Source: RUG11198 sp036342255 (lineage in GTDB: Bacteria > Bacillota_I > Bacilli_A > RF39 > UBA660). From it: a stretch of DNA of 64,000 nt. The stretch lies in assembly GCA_036342255.1 (NCBI GenBank), contig JAZAUS010000004.1:62001-126000 (forward strand). Direction: 5' to 3'. This document shows positions 17,739 to 25,671 of this stretch, one piece after another. Numbering within the stretch: the first letter of the stretch is position 1; each line of letters opens with the position of its first letter. The translations under genes and the position numbers were made by a program. The notes beneath the pieces are model-generated. The model had not been told where the DNA came from, ran no database searches, and saw only the letters and a list, made by a program, of their open reading frames with translations.

Positions 17739-18902
17739 ATGTTAAAGTCAAAAGTAGGTTATAGTAAAAATGCTGATGCCTTTGAAGCTGGAGTAGAAAC
17801 AGCAAAAATGGCATCAAAAAATATAAATCCTAAATTTGGATTATTATTTAATTCTGTAGTTTATGATCAAAAAAAATTGATTGAAGGAATTAAATCTATC
17901 ATTCCAGATACAGATATTGTTGGATGTACATCATCAGCTGGTATCTTAGTACCTGATGGTTACATGATAGATGAAACTGGAACTGCTGAATTATTATCAT
18001 TTGATGATGATGACTTAACCGTAGCTTGTTATGGAATGGCTAAAAAGAAAAGTGCTAGAGAAACAGGTAAAGAAGTAGCAAAAAAAGCTGTTGAAAAAGC
18101 AGGAGTTGACTATGCACCAGATTACTTTTTTATGAGTGCATCACCAGCTGAAGAAGAAGAATATATTAAAGGTATTCAAGATATAATTGGTAGAGTACCA
18201 TGTTTTGGCGGTAGTGCAGCAGATAATACTGTAGAAGGAAAATGGTCTTTATTTTATAATGATAAAGTATTTAATGATGGAGTAGTAGTAGCCTTCTTTT
18301 ATACAGCAAAAAATATTGAAACTGTATATACTGGAGCTTATAAAGAAACAAAAGATATGGGTATCATAACTAAATTAAAAGATACAAGAGTATTAGCAGA
18401 AATAGATGGAGTACCTGCTACAGATAAATACAAAGAATGGAGAAAATTAGATGACGAAGCTGTAACTGGAGGAAATCTACTTGTTACAACAATAACTAGT
18501 CCATTAGGTGTAAAAGATAGATTAGGAAACCTAATAGCTATTAGACACCCAATGAATGGTAATGATGATAAATCCATGAATATAGGAGCAAACTTATCAA
18601 CAGGTACTACTGTAATAAGAATGGAAGCTACAGTTGATGAACTAATAGCTTCAGTACCTAAAACATTAAAAGAATTAAAGAAAAAATGTCCAAATGCTGC
18701 ATCCTACTTATTAGTACATTGCGGTGGACGTCGTTTAGGAATCGGAGATAGAATGAATGAAGTATATGATGCATTAAAAAAAGAAGCAGGAGATGTACCA
18801 TTTATCACCGCCTTTACTTTTGGTGAATATGGATACACTGATGACGATCAAACCAATACAACCGGAGGATTAATGCTATCATTTACTGCGTTTGAAAAAT
18901 AA
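17739..18902 (+). CDS. FIST-domain protein
   Basis: 387-aa protein made only of the FIST N-terminal domain (GLLFNSVVYDQKKLIEGI, VGCTSSAGIL, CFGGSAADNT) and the FIST C-terminal domain (ATVDELIASVPKTLKEL, LVHCGGRRLGIG, PFITAFTFGEYG). FIST domains are predicted sensory modules, often for small ligands such as amino acids, and are usually fused to signalling outputs; here there is none. It has its own strong promoter and a near-consensus AAAGGAGG site, so it is probably well expressed. Confidence 0.9.
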   Translation: MLKSKVGYSKNADAFEAGVETAKMASKNINPKFGLLFNSVVYDQKKLIEGIKSIIPDTDIVGCTSSAGILVPDGYMIDETGTAELLSFDDDDLTVACYGMAKKKSARETGKEVAKKAVEKAGVDYAPDYFFMSASPAEEEEYIKGIQDIIGRVPCFGGSAADNTVEGKWSLFYNDKVFNDGVVVAFFYTAKNIETVYTGAYKETKDMGIITKLKDTRVLAEIDGVPATDKYKEWRKLDDEAVTGGNLLVTTITSPLGVKDRLGNLIAIRHPMNGNDDKSMNIGANLSTGTTVIRMEATVDELIASVPKTLKELKKKCPNAASYLLVHCGGRRLGIGDRMNEVYDALKKEAGDVPFITAFTFGEYGYTDDDQTNTTGGLMLSFTAFEK

Positions 18903-18960
18903 TAAATAAAAAGGGATTGGTAAGTGTTATAGCACCTTAACCATAAATAAAAAAGAATAA

Positions 18961-19001
18961 AAAGAATAAAAGAAGCATATTTCATGCTTCTTTTATTCTT
19001 T
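18961..19001. terminator. Bidirectional terminator
   Basis: An 18-bp perfect stem (18961-18978 with 18984-19001) between convergent genes; the rhodanese stop codon lies in the right arm. Confidence 0.85.
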
Positions 19002-19367
19002 CCAATTACTCATAGCCCCCAAATCATATATATTATTATATCCAAGATCTTTTAATTTATCCGCAGCATTATTACTTCTTACACCACTCTTACAATAAAC
19101 AATAATAACATCATACTTATCTTTAACAACTTCCTTAACACTATCTTCATTAATATCATCAACAGGAAGATTAACAGCCCCATCTATATGTCCATCAGCA
19201 TATTCTTCTTTTGTTCTTACATCAACCAATATAGCACCATTATTAATTATTAACTCCTTAGCCTTAACATAATTAACCTTTCCATCATCACTTATTTTAT
19301 CATCGGCACTTCCACAACCAGTAAATAAAATAATTATAAATAAAAAACAAATTAACTTTCTTTTCAA
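18993..19367 (-). CDS. Rhodanese-domain lipoprotein
   Basis: A lipoprotein signal (MKRKLICFLFIIILFTGC) is followed by a single rhodanese domain with the catalytic loop YCKSGVRS and the CH2-like LVDVRTKEEY. It is predicted to act outside the membrane in sulfur or redox chemistry; the substrate is unknown. I chose TTG 19367 because GGAGG lies eight bases before it and it gives a canonical signal peptide; the ATG at 19382 overlaps that ribosome site. Confidence 0.9.
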   Translation of the reverse strand: MKRKLICFLFIIILFTGCGSADDKISDDGKVNYVKAKELIINNGAILVDVRTKEEYADGHIDGAVNLPVDDINEDSVKEVVKDKYDVIIVYCKSGVRSNNAADKLKDLGYNNIYDLGAMSNWKE

Positions 19368-19444
19368 TTTTCCTACCTCCATAATTATTCTACCATAATT
19401 ATATTATAAAAAAACATTATTTTAAATATTTTTCTTAAAAATAG

Positions 19445-19473
19445 TTGTAAAAAAGCAAAATCTATGATAAATT
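19445..19473 (+). promoter_or_regulatory. tRNA-Trp promoter
   Basis: TTGTAA (19445-19450), 17-base spacer, TAAATT (19468-19473), 23 bases upstream of the tRNA. Confidence 0.5.
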
Positions 19474-19496
19474 ATATATGCACCAGATTTATATAT

Positions 19497-19572
19497 AGGG
19501 GTGTAGTTCAGCTGGTAGAACGTCGGTCTCCAAAACCGAATGTCGTGAGTTCAAGTCTTGCCACCCCTGCCA
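19497..19572 (+). tRNA. tRNA-Trp (CCA anticodon)
   Basis: Cloverleaf with acceptor AGGGGTG/CACCCCT, D arm GTTC...GAAC, anticodon stem TCGGT/ACCGA with loop CTCCAAA (anticodon CCA) and encoded 3' CCA. The T stem GTGAG/CTTGC contains two wobble pairs. The CCA anticodon reads only UGG, consistent with UGA being a stop. The 3' end is the left boundary of a repeat-flanked island. Confidence 0.95.
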
Positions 19573-19580
19573 TTTAGAAA
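19568..19580 (+). repeat. tRNA-Trp 3'-end direct repeat, copy 1
   Basis: TGCCATTTAGAAA spans the tRNA 3' end and its flank. It recurs exactly at 20600-20612, shortened (TGCCATTT) at 21356-21363, and degenerately (TTCCATTAG) at 21925. Each copy is followed by a terminator hairpin. Confidence 0.6.
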
Positions 19581-19584
19581 TCTG

Positions 19585-19610
19585 CTCTAACTTTTATAGT
19601 TAGAGTTTTT
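19585..19610 (+). terminator. tRNA-Trp terminator
   Basis: CTCTAACT/AGTTAGAG with a five-base loop and TTTTT. A near-identical hairpin recurs at 21943. Confidence 0.9.
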
Positions 19611-19612
19611 AT

Positions 19613-19641
19613 TTGCACTATTTATAACTACGTGATATAAT
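19613..19641 (+). promoter_or_regulatory. Sigma-A-type promoter
   Basis: TTGCAC (19613-19618), 17-base spacer, TATAAT (19636-19641), serving the gene at 19667. Confidence 0.65.
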
Positions 19642-19666
19642 ATGTGACAATTTAAGGAGAGGCATT

Positions 19667-20512
19667 ATGTATAGAAAAATAGAAAACAATCCATTCTTTG
19701 AAGATATAAAATGTGCAAAAGCAAAAGAAAACTTTGATATACTGGTTGATTATTTGTGTTCTATGCCAGTAGCAGAAGCACCAGAAGAAGATATACTACT
19801 TGATGGTGACTTTTATAAAAAGCATAAAATTATTGCAAATAGTATATATAGTCCACGAAATAGAACATTAATAGAAAAAGTATTAAAAGAAAGAACCAAA
19901 ACAGATACTTGTGACTCAATTGATGGCTTTTCATATATATATGAATTAGGCAAAGATAAAATTTTGGAATTGGGAACAACAAAGTTTTATAGAAGTATTT
20001 CCGTCTTAGAACATGAATTAACTCATATTGTTATGTCACTAAATAATAATAACCCTAAGCCACAATATAATGAAATATTAGGCTTTTTTGTAGAATTTTT
20101 GTCTTTACTTCAGCTAAGTAAAATGGAAAACAATCCAAATATATATAATAATGCTTTCATAAATAGATGTGTTGCCAGAATGTCATTCAGAGTATTTGCT
20201 CATGAGTTCAGTGATGAATACTTAAATGAACACAGTAATTTTCTAAATAATAGTAATCACAATTCTTATCCGTATATGTTGGGATTCATTTATTCTATTA
20301 GATTATTAGATATTTATGAACAGGACAAAACAGTATTGAAAGAGATTAATGATATACTTGAAGGGACAAAATCTATTGATGAATTACTTAAAGAATATAA
20401 TATTTCACTTGAAAACTCTGAAACCATTAATTGTTTCATAAACATGTGTAACTATTATAGCCAATTAGTAACAAAAAAATATACGCAATCAAAACTGCAT
20501 AGCGTTAGGTAA
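19667..20512 (+). CDS. Putative HExxH metallopeptidase-like protein
   Basis: 281-aa soluble protein of no recognised family. It contains LEHELTHIV, an HExxH zinc motif at residues 116-120, followed by downstream Glu residues (E136 and E143) that could be the third ligand as in gluzincins. No signal peptide is present, so it would act in the cytoplasm. It is the only gene of the first module between the exact tRNA-end repeats and has its own promoter and an AAGGAGAGG ribosome site. Confidence 0.75.
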   Translation: MYRKIENNPFFEDIKCAKAKENFDILVDYLCSMPVAEAPEEDILLDGDFYKKHKIIANSIYSPRNRTLIEKVLKERTKTDTCDSIDGFSYIYELGKDKILELGTTKFYRSISVLEHELTHIVMSLNNNNPKPQYNEILGFFVEFLSLLQLSKMENNPNIYNNAFINRCVARMSFRVFAHEFSDEYLNEHSNFLNNSNHNSYPYMLGFIYSIRLLDIYEQDKTVLKEINDILEGTKSIDELLKEYNISLENSETINCFINMCNYYSQLVTKKYTQSKLHSVR

Positions 20513-20599
20513 TAATATATTTACCAAAGCAGTATTCTACGATATATTGTTTATAGCAACTGATAGCACATAAGTAGTTTCACAATGGGTAACTACTGG

Positions 20600-20612
20600 T
20601 GCCATTTAGAAA
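20600..20612 (+). repeat. tRNA-Trp 3'-end direct repeat, copy 2
   Basis: Exact 13-base copy of 19568-19580, preceded by a 7-bp hairpin (AGTAGTT/AACTACT, 20573-20597) and followed by a terminator. Confidence 0.6.
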
Positions 20613-20614
20613 AC

Positions 20615-20647
20615 AAAAGATTTAGGAAATTCCTAAATCTTTTTTTA
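20615..20647 (+). terminator. Rho-independent terminator
   Basis: AAAAGATTTAGGA/TCCTAAATCTTTT (13 bp) with T-run. Confidence 0.85.
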
Positions 20648-20698
20648 TTTATATAGTTTTTGTGTTCGTATAAATAGAAATATTCTGAACACCTATAT

Positions 20699-21175
20699 TT
20701 ATTTGTTTTTTTTCTTTATTCCATTTATTAAAGTTCCTTTTATTCCATTTTCAAGAAATCCTTTAACTACACCTCTGCTATCAACACCAAGTGTTTCGTC
20801 CACAGTATTTAATGCATTATTAACTTTATCTGAACCTCGAGAAAGTGCATTAGTTCCGGTTAATTCATTTTTTATAATATTACATATTTTTTTTGGATTA
20901 ATTAATCCATTAAAAGTCAGCTTAATATTTTTACGTATTGTTTGAATATCAACATCAAAACCTTTAGAACTACACTGTACCTCGTTATTATGTATTTTTA
21001 TATCGTTTAATGCAATTATATCAATCAATTCTTTCTTTGATTTAAATATTCCTTTTTTCTTTTCGAATACCATTTTTTTATTAGTTAAAGTCAAATAATC
21101 GTTAACAACATTCCTATTGTATCCAATTTCGCCTTCAAATAAAATTACCTCATCATTATCTAATGTATAATTCAT
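20699..21175 (-). CDS. PH-like domain protein
   Basis: 158 aa. The N-terminal 90 residues (DEVILFEGEIGYNRNVVNDYLTLTNKKMVFEKKKG, then IALNDIKIHNNEVQ) have the strand pattern of bacterial pleckstrin-homology-like or GRAM-like domains. The C-terminal part is a helical, Gly/Lys-rich tail. Start ATG 21175 follows GGAGG; the ATG at 21187 overlaps that site. It runs opposite to its neighbours inside the second module of the tRNA-Trp island. Ligand and partner are unknown. Confidence 0.72.
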   Translation of the reverse strand: MNYTLDNDEVILFEGEIGYNRNVVNDYLTLTNKKMVFEKKKGIFKSKKELIDIIALNDIKIHNNEVQCSSKGFDVDIQTIRKNIKLTFNGLINPKKICNIIKNELTGTNALSRGSDKVNNALNTVDETLGVDSRGVVKGFLENGIKGTLINGIKKKNK

Positions 21176-21355
21176 AACTACCTCCATATAAGCATTTGAT
21201 TATTTCACGATTTTACTCTTCTATTATATCATGAATTTATACTTATTTATCATCAATTTGACTGTTCGTAAAATCATCTATATTTCGAACAACTAGTTTA
21301 TTAATTATGAAATTTATATTATACTTAAATAAGTTTGATACTCTTATTGATTCCG

Positions 21356-21363
21356 TGCCATTT
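21356..21363 (+). repeat. tRNA-end-like repeat, copy 3 (short)
   Basis: TGCCATTT preceded by TTGATTCCG, which resembles a tRNA T-loop and 3' strand, and followed by a terminator that has no + strand gene upstream of it. Confidence 0.45.
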
Positions 21364-21371
21364 TGATTATT

Positions 21372-21395
21372 AAGTAGCTTAGGCTATTTTTTTTT
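21372..21395 (+). terminator. Terminator hairpin without an upstream gene
   Basis: AGTAGC-TTAG-GCTATT (one G-T pair) with a run of T. The nearest gene upstream is on the other strand, so the hairpin is probably a relic carried with a tRNA-end copy. Confidence 0.6.
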
Positions 21396-21421
21396 ATGGT
21401 ATAATAATTACAGGTGATAAT

Positions 21422-21892
21422 ATGAGTAATAATATACAAAAATACCTAGAAAATGATCCTAATAATCCGAAGTATTTATTTCATGGTAGTCCAATTATTA
21501 TGGAAGAGTTAGAACCTCAGCAATCACATGATGCTATTAATCAAGATAATGTTGATTATGCCGTTTTTATGTATCCAGTATTTTATAAATGTATTCCTTA
21601 TGCATTAAAAAAAGGATTTATATATAAGGAAGAGTTTGGAGAAGAATCTTGGTTTGAAACTTACAATAGGACAATTGATTATCCATATGCTGTATTAAAT
21701 AATAGGGATATTGATATGAACACAATAGGATTTGTGTATGTGTTTGAAAAAACTGATGATATGATAAAAGATCCGATGAGTTATCAATATAGATGTTATC
21801 ATTCTTTAAAACCAGTTGATATAGTTAAAGTAAATATGAGAGATTACGTTGATTTATTTGAAATAAGAAATTCTGATGTTAAGAAACTATAA
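21422..21892 (+). CDS. Possible ADP-ribosyltransferase-fold protein
   Basis: 156 aa. YLFHGSPIIMEELEPQQS near the N-terminus, followed by DYAVFMYPVFYKCIPYALKKG, resembles the first two strand motifs of ADP-ribosyltransferase-like folds (H-G-S, then a Y/F-x-T-like strand and A-x-x-YA helix). A convincing catalytic Glu motif is not evident. The assignment is pattern-based and weak. It has a TATAAT at 21400 and AGGTGAT ribosome site and fills the third module of the tRNA-Trp island. A toxin or phage-defence role is conceivable but not shown. Confidence 0.65.
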   Translation: MSNNIQKYLENDPNNPKYLFHGSPIIMEELEPQQSHDAINQDNVDYAVFMYPVFYKCIPYALKKGFIYKEEFGEESWFETYNRTIDYPYAVLNNRDIDMNTIGFVYVFEKTDDMIKDPMSYQYRCYHSLKPVDIVKVNMRDYVDLFEIRNSDVKKL

Positions 21893-21942
21893 TTATAGAA
21901 AGTTTTTAACCCCTATGATTATCGTTCCATTAGTACTTATTA

Positions 21943-21970
21943 CTCTAACTATCAAAGTTAGAGTTTTTAT
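21943..21970 (+). terminator. Second copy of the tRNA-Trp terminator
   Basis: CTCTAACT-ATCAA-AGTTAGAG-TTTTTAT is identical to the hairpin at 19585 except for the loop. It lies 16 bases after a CCATT sequence, almost the same spacing as behind the tRNA, so it probably marks the right end of the island. Confidence 0.8.
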
Positions 21971-22102
21971 ATTATAATTTTAAAGTTTATTACAAACTAA
22001 TGTTAGAATATATAACATATACTATATTTATATTAAAATTATATTCATCTTTACTAATATTATTATAACTGATATAATATTTCATAGAATAGAGGTTATA
22101 TT

Positions 22103-22780
22103 ATGAAAGATAAAATAATGAAATATAAAAAAGTTTTAATATTATTATATATAGTTTTAATAATAATACTATTTATAATTATTTTTCTTGATTATAATAA
22201 ATATATTAAAAGTAATAGTAATGATAACAAAAAAATTGATAATAAGGTTAATAATAATGGTATAGAAGAAGAAAATAATGAAATTAGTGATGATATAAAA
22301 GAAACAGATACATATAAATACTATGAAGAAAATAGTTCTTCAATTGAAAAAGTTATGGATGCTAAAAATGAAGAGTATAGTTTTTCTGAAAAAGAAGCCA
22401 AAATGATTTTAGAAGAAAGAGGATTTAAAAATTATCCTATTAATTATGATTTTTCTTTAGATGGAGAATATGTTGATGAGACTGAAGTTGATCCATCTTC
22501 AAACAAGAAACATCCAATGTATTTAACTAATTATCAATCAAAGGATGGTTCTATATGGACTGTTTACTTAATAAGTAAATCTATTTTTGCATATCCTGCT
22601 TCTTATATTTTGAATAATTCTCCTAATATAGAAATACTATTATCAGAGACTAGTACTATTACATCTTATGATAGTGAAACTAATGCCTTTTTTGTAACAA
22701 TACCAAATGGAAAAAAAACAAAAGGCATAACTATTGAAAAAATAACTTCTTCTTCTTTAGACAATTACAAATTTAATTAA
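22103..22780 (+). CDS. Membrane-anchored protein of unknown function
   Basis: 225 aa. One N-terminal membrane helix (about residues 10-30) is followed by a low-complexity Asn/Glu/Asp linker (about 35-75) and a compact C-terminal domain outside the cell (about 90-225) with KHPMYLTNYQSKDGSIWTVYL. No family recognised. It converges on the next gene with a shared terminator. Confidence 0.7.
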   Translation: MKDKIMKYKKVLILLYIVLIIILFIIIFLDYNKYIKSNSNDNKKIDNKVNNNGIEEENNEISDDIKETDTYKYYEENSSSIEKVMDAKNEEYSFSEKEAKMILEERGFKNYPINYDFSLDGEYVDETEVDPSSNKKHPMYLTNYQSKDGSIWTVYLISKSIFAYPASYILNNSPNIEILLSETSTITSYDSETNAFFVTIPNGKKTKGITIEKITSSSLDNYKFN

Positions 22781-22808
22781 AACACTAGTTTATCAACTAC
22801 TAGTGTTT
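22780..22808. terminator. Bidirectional terminator
   Basis: AAACACTAGT/ACTAGTGTTT (10 bp) with T-run on the right and A-run on the left. Confidence 0.85.
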
Positions 22809-22814
22809 TTTTTG

Positions 22815-23396
22815 TTATATTATCTTTTCTAAATCTACAACTATTTTATCAAGTACATCTTCTCTATTGTGCGATGTATCATAATTTTTAATATTATATT
22901 CATGAAATTTTTCATTAAATATTTTATTTTTATCAATAATATATTTAGCATTGCTCATTAATTTTTCATCTTCAACCCAATAAGTCCAATCATCTTCAGT
23001 ATCATATTTTTTCATATTATTGTATAAATCTTCTGCTGTTTCATTATTTATTGTTAAACCAATTATTTCATACTTTTCTTTATACTTATCACTTTGTAAT
23101 AAAGGCATCAATTTTTCAAAATCTATATGTGTTCCTTCTATAACAAATTTTACTCCACCATAAAAGTTTGATCCTTCTGATAATTCAATAAAATATTTTT
23201 CTAAAAAAGGTCCAAGATTTTTCGTAGTTATATCTGTATCACCATCATGATGAATATTTAATTCAGGATATGCTTGTAAGCCACTTACAATATCATCTAT
23301 GCTTATAACACTATATCCATATTTTTTATTTAGTTTTCTTGCTAATGTAGTTTTACCACATCTAGCAGAACCAATTATCAATATGTTTTTTTTCAT
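22815..23396 (-). CDS. P-loop kinase-like protein
   Basis: 193 aa. Walker A GSARCGKTTLARKL at the N-terminus followed by VISIDDI, as in small-molecule kinases of the adenylate/shikimate kinase class; FVIEGTHIDFEKLMPLL and IIGLTINNETAEDLYNNMK continue the fold. The substrate is unknown. Start ATG 23396 is preceded by GGATGTGAT; the in-frame GTG at 23405 lies within that site. Confidence 0.82.
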   Translation of the reverse strand: MKKNILIIGSARCGKTTLARKLNKKYGYSVISIDDIVSGLQAYPELNIHHDGDTDITTKNLGPFLEKYFIELSEGSNFYGGVKFVIEGTHIDFEKLMPLLQSDKYKEKYEIIGLTINNETAEDLYNNMKKYDTEDDWTYWVEDEKLMSNAKYIIDKNKIFNEKFHEYNIKNYDTSHNREDVLDKIVVDLEKII

Positions 23397-23546
23397 AAAT
23401 ATCACATCCAGTTTTTATTATATCATAAATATTAAACCTCCATAAACAAAGTATAACACATATAATAAAGATAAAAAGAAAATTAACACTATAATTAATT
23501 TCCTATAACAATGAAATAGTAATAATTACTTATATGTTATAATAAT

Positions 23547-23574
23547 TGACATTTTAATTCATTAGTTTATAATA
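23547..23574 (+). promoter_or_regulatory. Sigma-A-type promoter
   Basis: TTGACA (23547-23552), 16-base spacer, TATAAT (23569-23574), for the two-gene operon starting at 23603. Confidence 0.75.
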
Positions 23575-23602
23575 AAAGTTCAATAAAGAAAGGAAATAAT
23601 AA

Positions 23603-24169
23603 ATGAGACAAATAAGATTATTTTATAATAAAACATATCCAGATAAGAATAAAAATTCTGAACAAGATACAAATGTAGAAATTGAATATCTAAGTAGAGA
23701 TAAATTTGATATTGATTATTGTTTGAATGTGAGAGGTGAAATCCTTAAATATTTGAAAAATGAATATGATAGCAACAGAGACGATATAATTGATATAATA
23801 AATAAAATTAGAGATATTACAGAAGGTATCATTGAAAAAGAATTAAAAGTTTCTATAAAAAAAGAAAACTATGAAGGAAATGGAATTCAATATAGAGAAT
23901 GGGTAAGTTATAAAAATGGATTTTTTTCATCAGCTGGATCAAACAAAAGATATTGGGACGATGAAATAGAAGTAAGAGCAAACAGTCAAGGAATAAATAT
24001 AACTTATAATGAAAAACATTTTGGATTTAACTATGAAAAAATAGACTATGTAAAAGAAAGACTAAAACCATTATATGTAAAAGTAATGACATTATGTAGT
24101 ATGACTAATGAAGAAGAAAAATATAAAGAAACAGAACAAGAACGAGTTTATCAAAAAAAATTAAAATAA
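23603..24169 (+). CDS. Unrecognised protein, first of a two-gene operon
   Basis: 188-aa soluble, charged protein with no motif I recognise. The N-terminal strand MRQIRLFYNKTYPDKN, a helical middle and EWVSYKNGFFSSAGSNKRYWDDEIEV in the centre suggest a mixed fold. Good ribosome site (AAAGGAAA). It precedes another unknown gene by 34 bases, and a terminator closes the pair. Confidence 0.7.
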   Translation: MRQIRLFYNKTYPDKNKNSEQDTNVEIEYLSRDKFDIDYCLNVRGEILKYLKNEYDSNRDDIIDIINKIRDITEGIIEKELKVSIKKENYEGNGIQYREWVSYKNGFFSSAGSNKRYWDDEIEVRANSQGINITYNEKHFGFNYEKIDYVKERLKPLYVKVMTLCSMTNEEEKYKETEQERVYQKKLK

Positions 24170-24203
24170 TAATTAATAATTAGTTATACAAAGGAGAAAA
24201 TAT

Positions 24204-24869
24204 ATGGGAAAAGAATTAAAAAAAACAAACATGAATTTTATAGAAAAGAATGAAAAGAATGAAAATTATTATAAAGTTGATTATGATAAAGAAAAATTAA
24301 AAGAAATATTAGAAAAATTAAAAGATTATAGTTATGCTACAACAGGTCAAGGAAAGATATCAGGTGATTTATTCACATGCTTTCTAGCAACTAATAATAA
24401 CATCAAAAAAAGAGTTATATCTTACTTCAGTAAAACTGAAAAAGGAAAAGGTAGTATAATAGATCCAGAATCAATAATCCATCACAAAGATGATAATAAT
24501 GATTATATAACATTTAATTATAGATATAATAAACTACCAGATTTATATTCATACATAGAAATAATACTAAATGATGATTTCCAAACATTTAAAAAAAATA
24601 TAGAAGTATTTAATAGAACCTTTAATAGTTCTATTTATGCTTATAGTATATCTGATCAATTAGTATTAGAAGGATTACTAAACTATATTAATTCTAATGA
24701 ATTAACAAATAATAATTCTATTATTGATAATAACAAATATGATTATAAAGGATTAAATGAATTATATAAAGAAACATTAAATTGTTTTAAATTTAATCTA
24801 GTAGCAACTAAAGAATATCTAAAAGAACCAATACCAACAGATATTAATAAATTACAATTAAAGAAATAA
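24204..24869 (+). CDS. Unrecognised protein, second of a two-gene operon
   Basis: 221-aa soluble protein; no family recognised. A Lys/Glu-rich helix (residues 1-40) is followed by SYATTGQGKISGDLFTCFLAT and a helical C-terminal half. Ribosome site AAGGAG. Its function may be tied to the preceding gene, but nothing in the sequence shows how. Confidence 0.7.
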   Translation: MGKELKKTNMNFIEKNEKNENYYKVDYDKEKLKEILEKLKDYSYATTGQGKISGDLFTCFLATNNNIKKRVISYFSKTEKGKGSIIDPESIIHHKDDNNDYITFNYRYNKLPDLYSYIEIILNDDFQTFKKNIEVFNRTFNSSIYAYSISDQLVLEGLLNYINSNELTNNNSIIDNNKYDYKGLNELYKETLNCFKFNLVATKEYLKEPIPTDINKLQLKK

Positions 24870-24880
24870 TTATTATATAT

Positions 24881-24915
24881 AAAAGAATGTTAGTTAAAAT
24901 CTAACATTCTTTTAT
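24881..24915 (+). terminator. Rho-independent terminator
   Basis: AAAAGAATGTTAG/CTAACATTCTTTT (13 bp, seven-base loop) ending in T. Confidence 0.9.
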
Positions 24916-24979
24916 TGCTATATTATTTAGCTAATAATATCATCACTTTTATTAGTGCTATACATAATAAAAATAATTA

Positions 24980-25007
24980 TTGCAATTAACAACATTTTTG
25001 CTATAAT
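24980..25007 (+). promoter_or_regulatory. Sigma-A-type promoter
   Basis: TTGCAA (24980-24985), 16-base spacer, TATAAT (25002-25007). Confidence 0.65.
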
Positions 25008-25030
25008 AAAATTGAATTAGGAGGGATATT

Positions 25031-25585
25031 ATGAAACAAATAACATTAGTAACTGGAAACATGGCCAAACTAATAAGTACAAGACAATTTTTAGAACCAT
25101 ATGGAATAAAAGTAGATAATGTAAAAATGGATACAACTGAAATCCAATGTGATTCCATAGAAGAAATAGCAGCGTTTTCAGCTAAAGAAGCTAGTGACAA
25201 ATTAAAGTGTACTGTTTTAAAAAATGATACAGGATTTTTTATAGAAGCCTTAGATGGCTTTCCAGGTCCATATACCCATTATGTAATGGAAAGAATAGGT
25301 ACTGATGGTATCTTAAAACTAATGAGAGGAATAACAAATAGGAAAGCCTATTATAAAGAAGCCTTTGCCTACTGTGAATATGGAAAAGAACCAGTAATAT
25401 TTACATCTATTACAAAAGGAAAACTAGCAATAAGAAAAAGTGGAAAATACGGTATGAGAATAGATCCCATATTTATTCCTGATAATTATACTAAAACAAT
25501 GGCCCATTATAATGAAGATGAAAGATTCAAAATGTGGAATACAAAAGTATATGATGAAATTGCCAAATATATAATAAAAAAATAA
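25031..25585 (+). CDS. Ham1/RdgB-type non-canonical purine NTP pyrophosphatase
   Basis: House-cleaning enzyme that hydrolyses XTP/dITP-like nucleotides. The N-terminal VTGNMAKL corresponds to the family TGN-x-x-K motif, NDTGFFIEALDGFPGPYT to the catalytic Asp region, and the C-terminal RIDPIFIPD and M-x-x-YN-x-DER-F-K segments complete it. 184 aa is normal. Single gene with promoter, GGAGGG ribosome site and terminator. Confidence 0.9.
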   Translation: MKQITLVTGNMAKLISTRQFLEPYGIKVDNVKMDTTEIQCDSIEEIAAFSAKEASDKLKCTVLKNDTGFFIEALDGFPGPYTHYVMERIGTDGILKLMRGITNRKAYYKEAFAYCEYGKEPVIFTSITKGKLAIRKSGKYGMRIDPIFIPDNYTKTMAHYNEDERFKMWNTKVYDEIAKYIIKK

Positions 25586-25587
25586 CT

Positions 25588-25620
25588 AAAAACTAAACAG
25601 TATGAATGTTTAGTTTTTAT
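25588..25620 (+). terminator. Rho-independent terminator
   Basis: AAAAACTAAACA/TGTTTAGTTTTT (12 bp, seven-base loop). Confidence 0.9.
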
Positions 25621-25648
25621 TGTAAATAACCTAATAATATGCTAAAAT
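25620..25648 (+). promoter_or_regulatory. Sigma-A-type promoter of the AAA+ operon
   Basis: TTGTAA (25620-25625), 17-base spacer, TGC-TAAAAT (25643-25648). The promoter at 27785 is nearly the same sequence. Confidence 0.65.
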
Positions 25649-25671
25649 CATAATGTGAGGAGGTTTAAAAT

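Noticed and set aside
18903..18960. Hairpin GGTAAGTG...CACCTTAACC after the FIST gene as a terminator
   Set aside because: The arms mismatch and no T-run follows; the strong hairpin at 18961 is sufficient.
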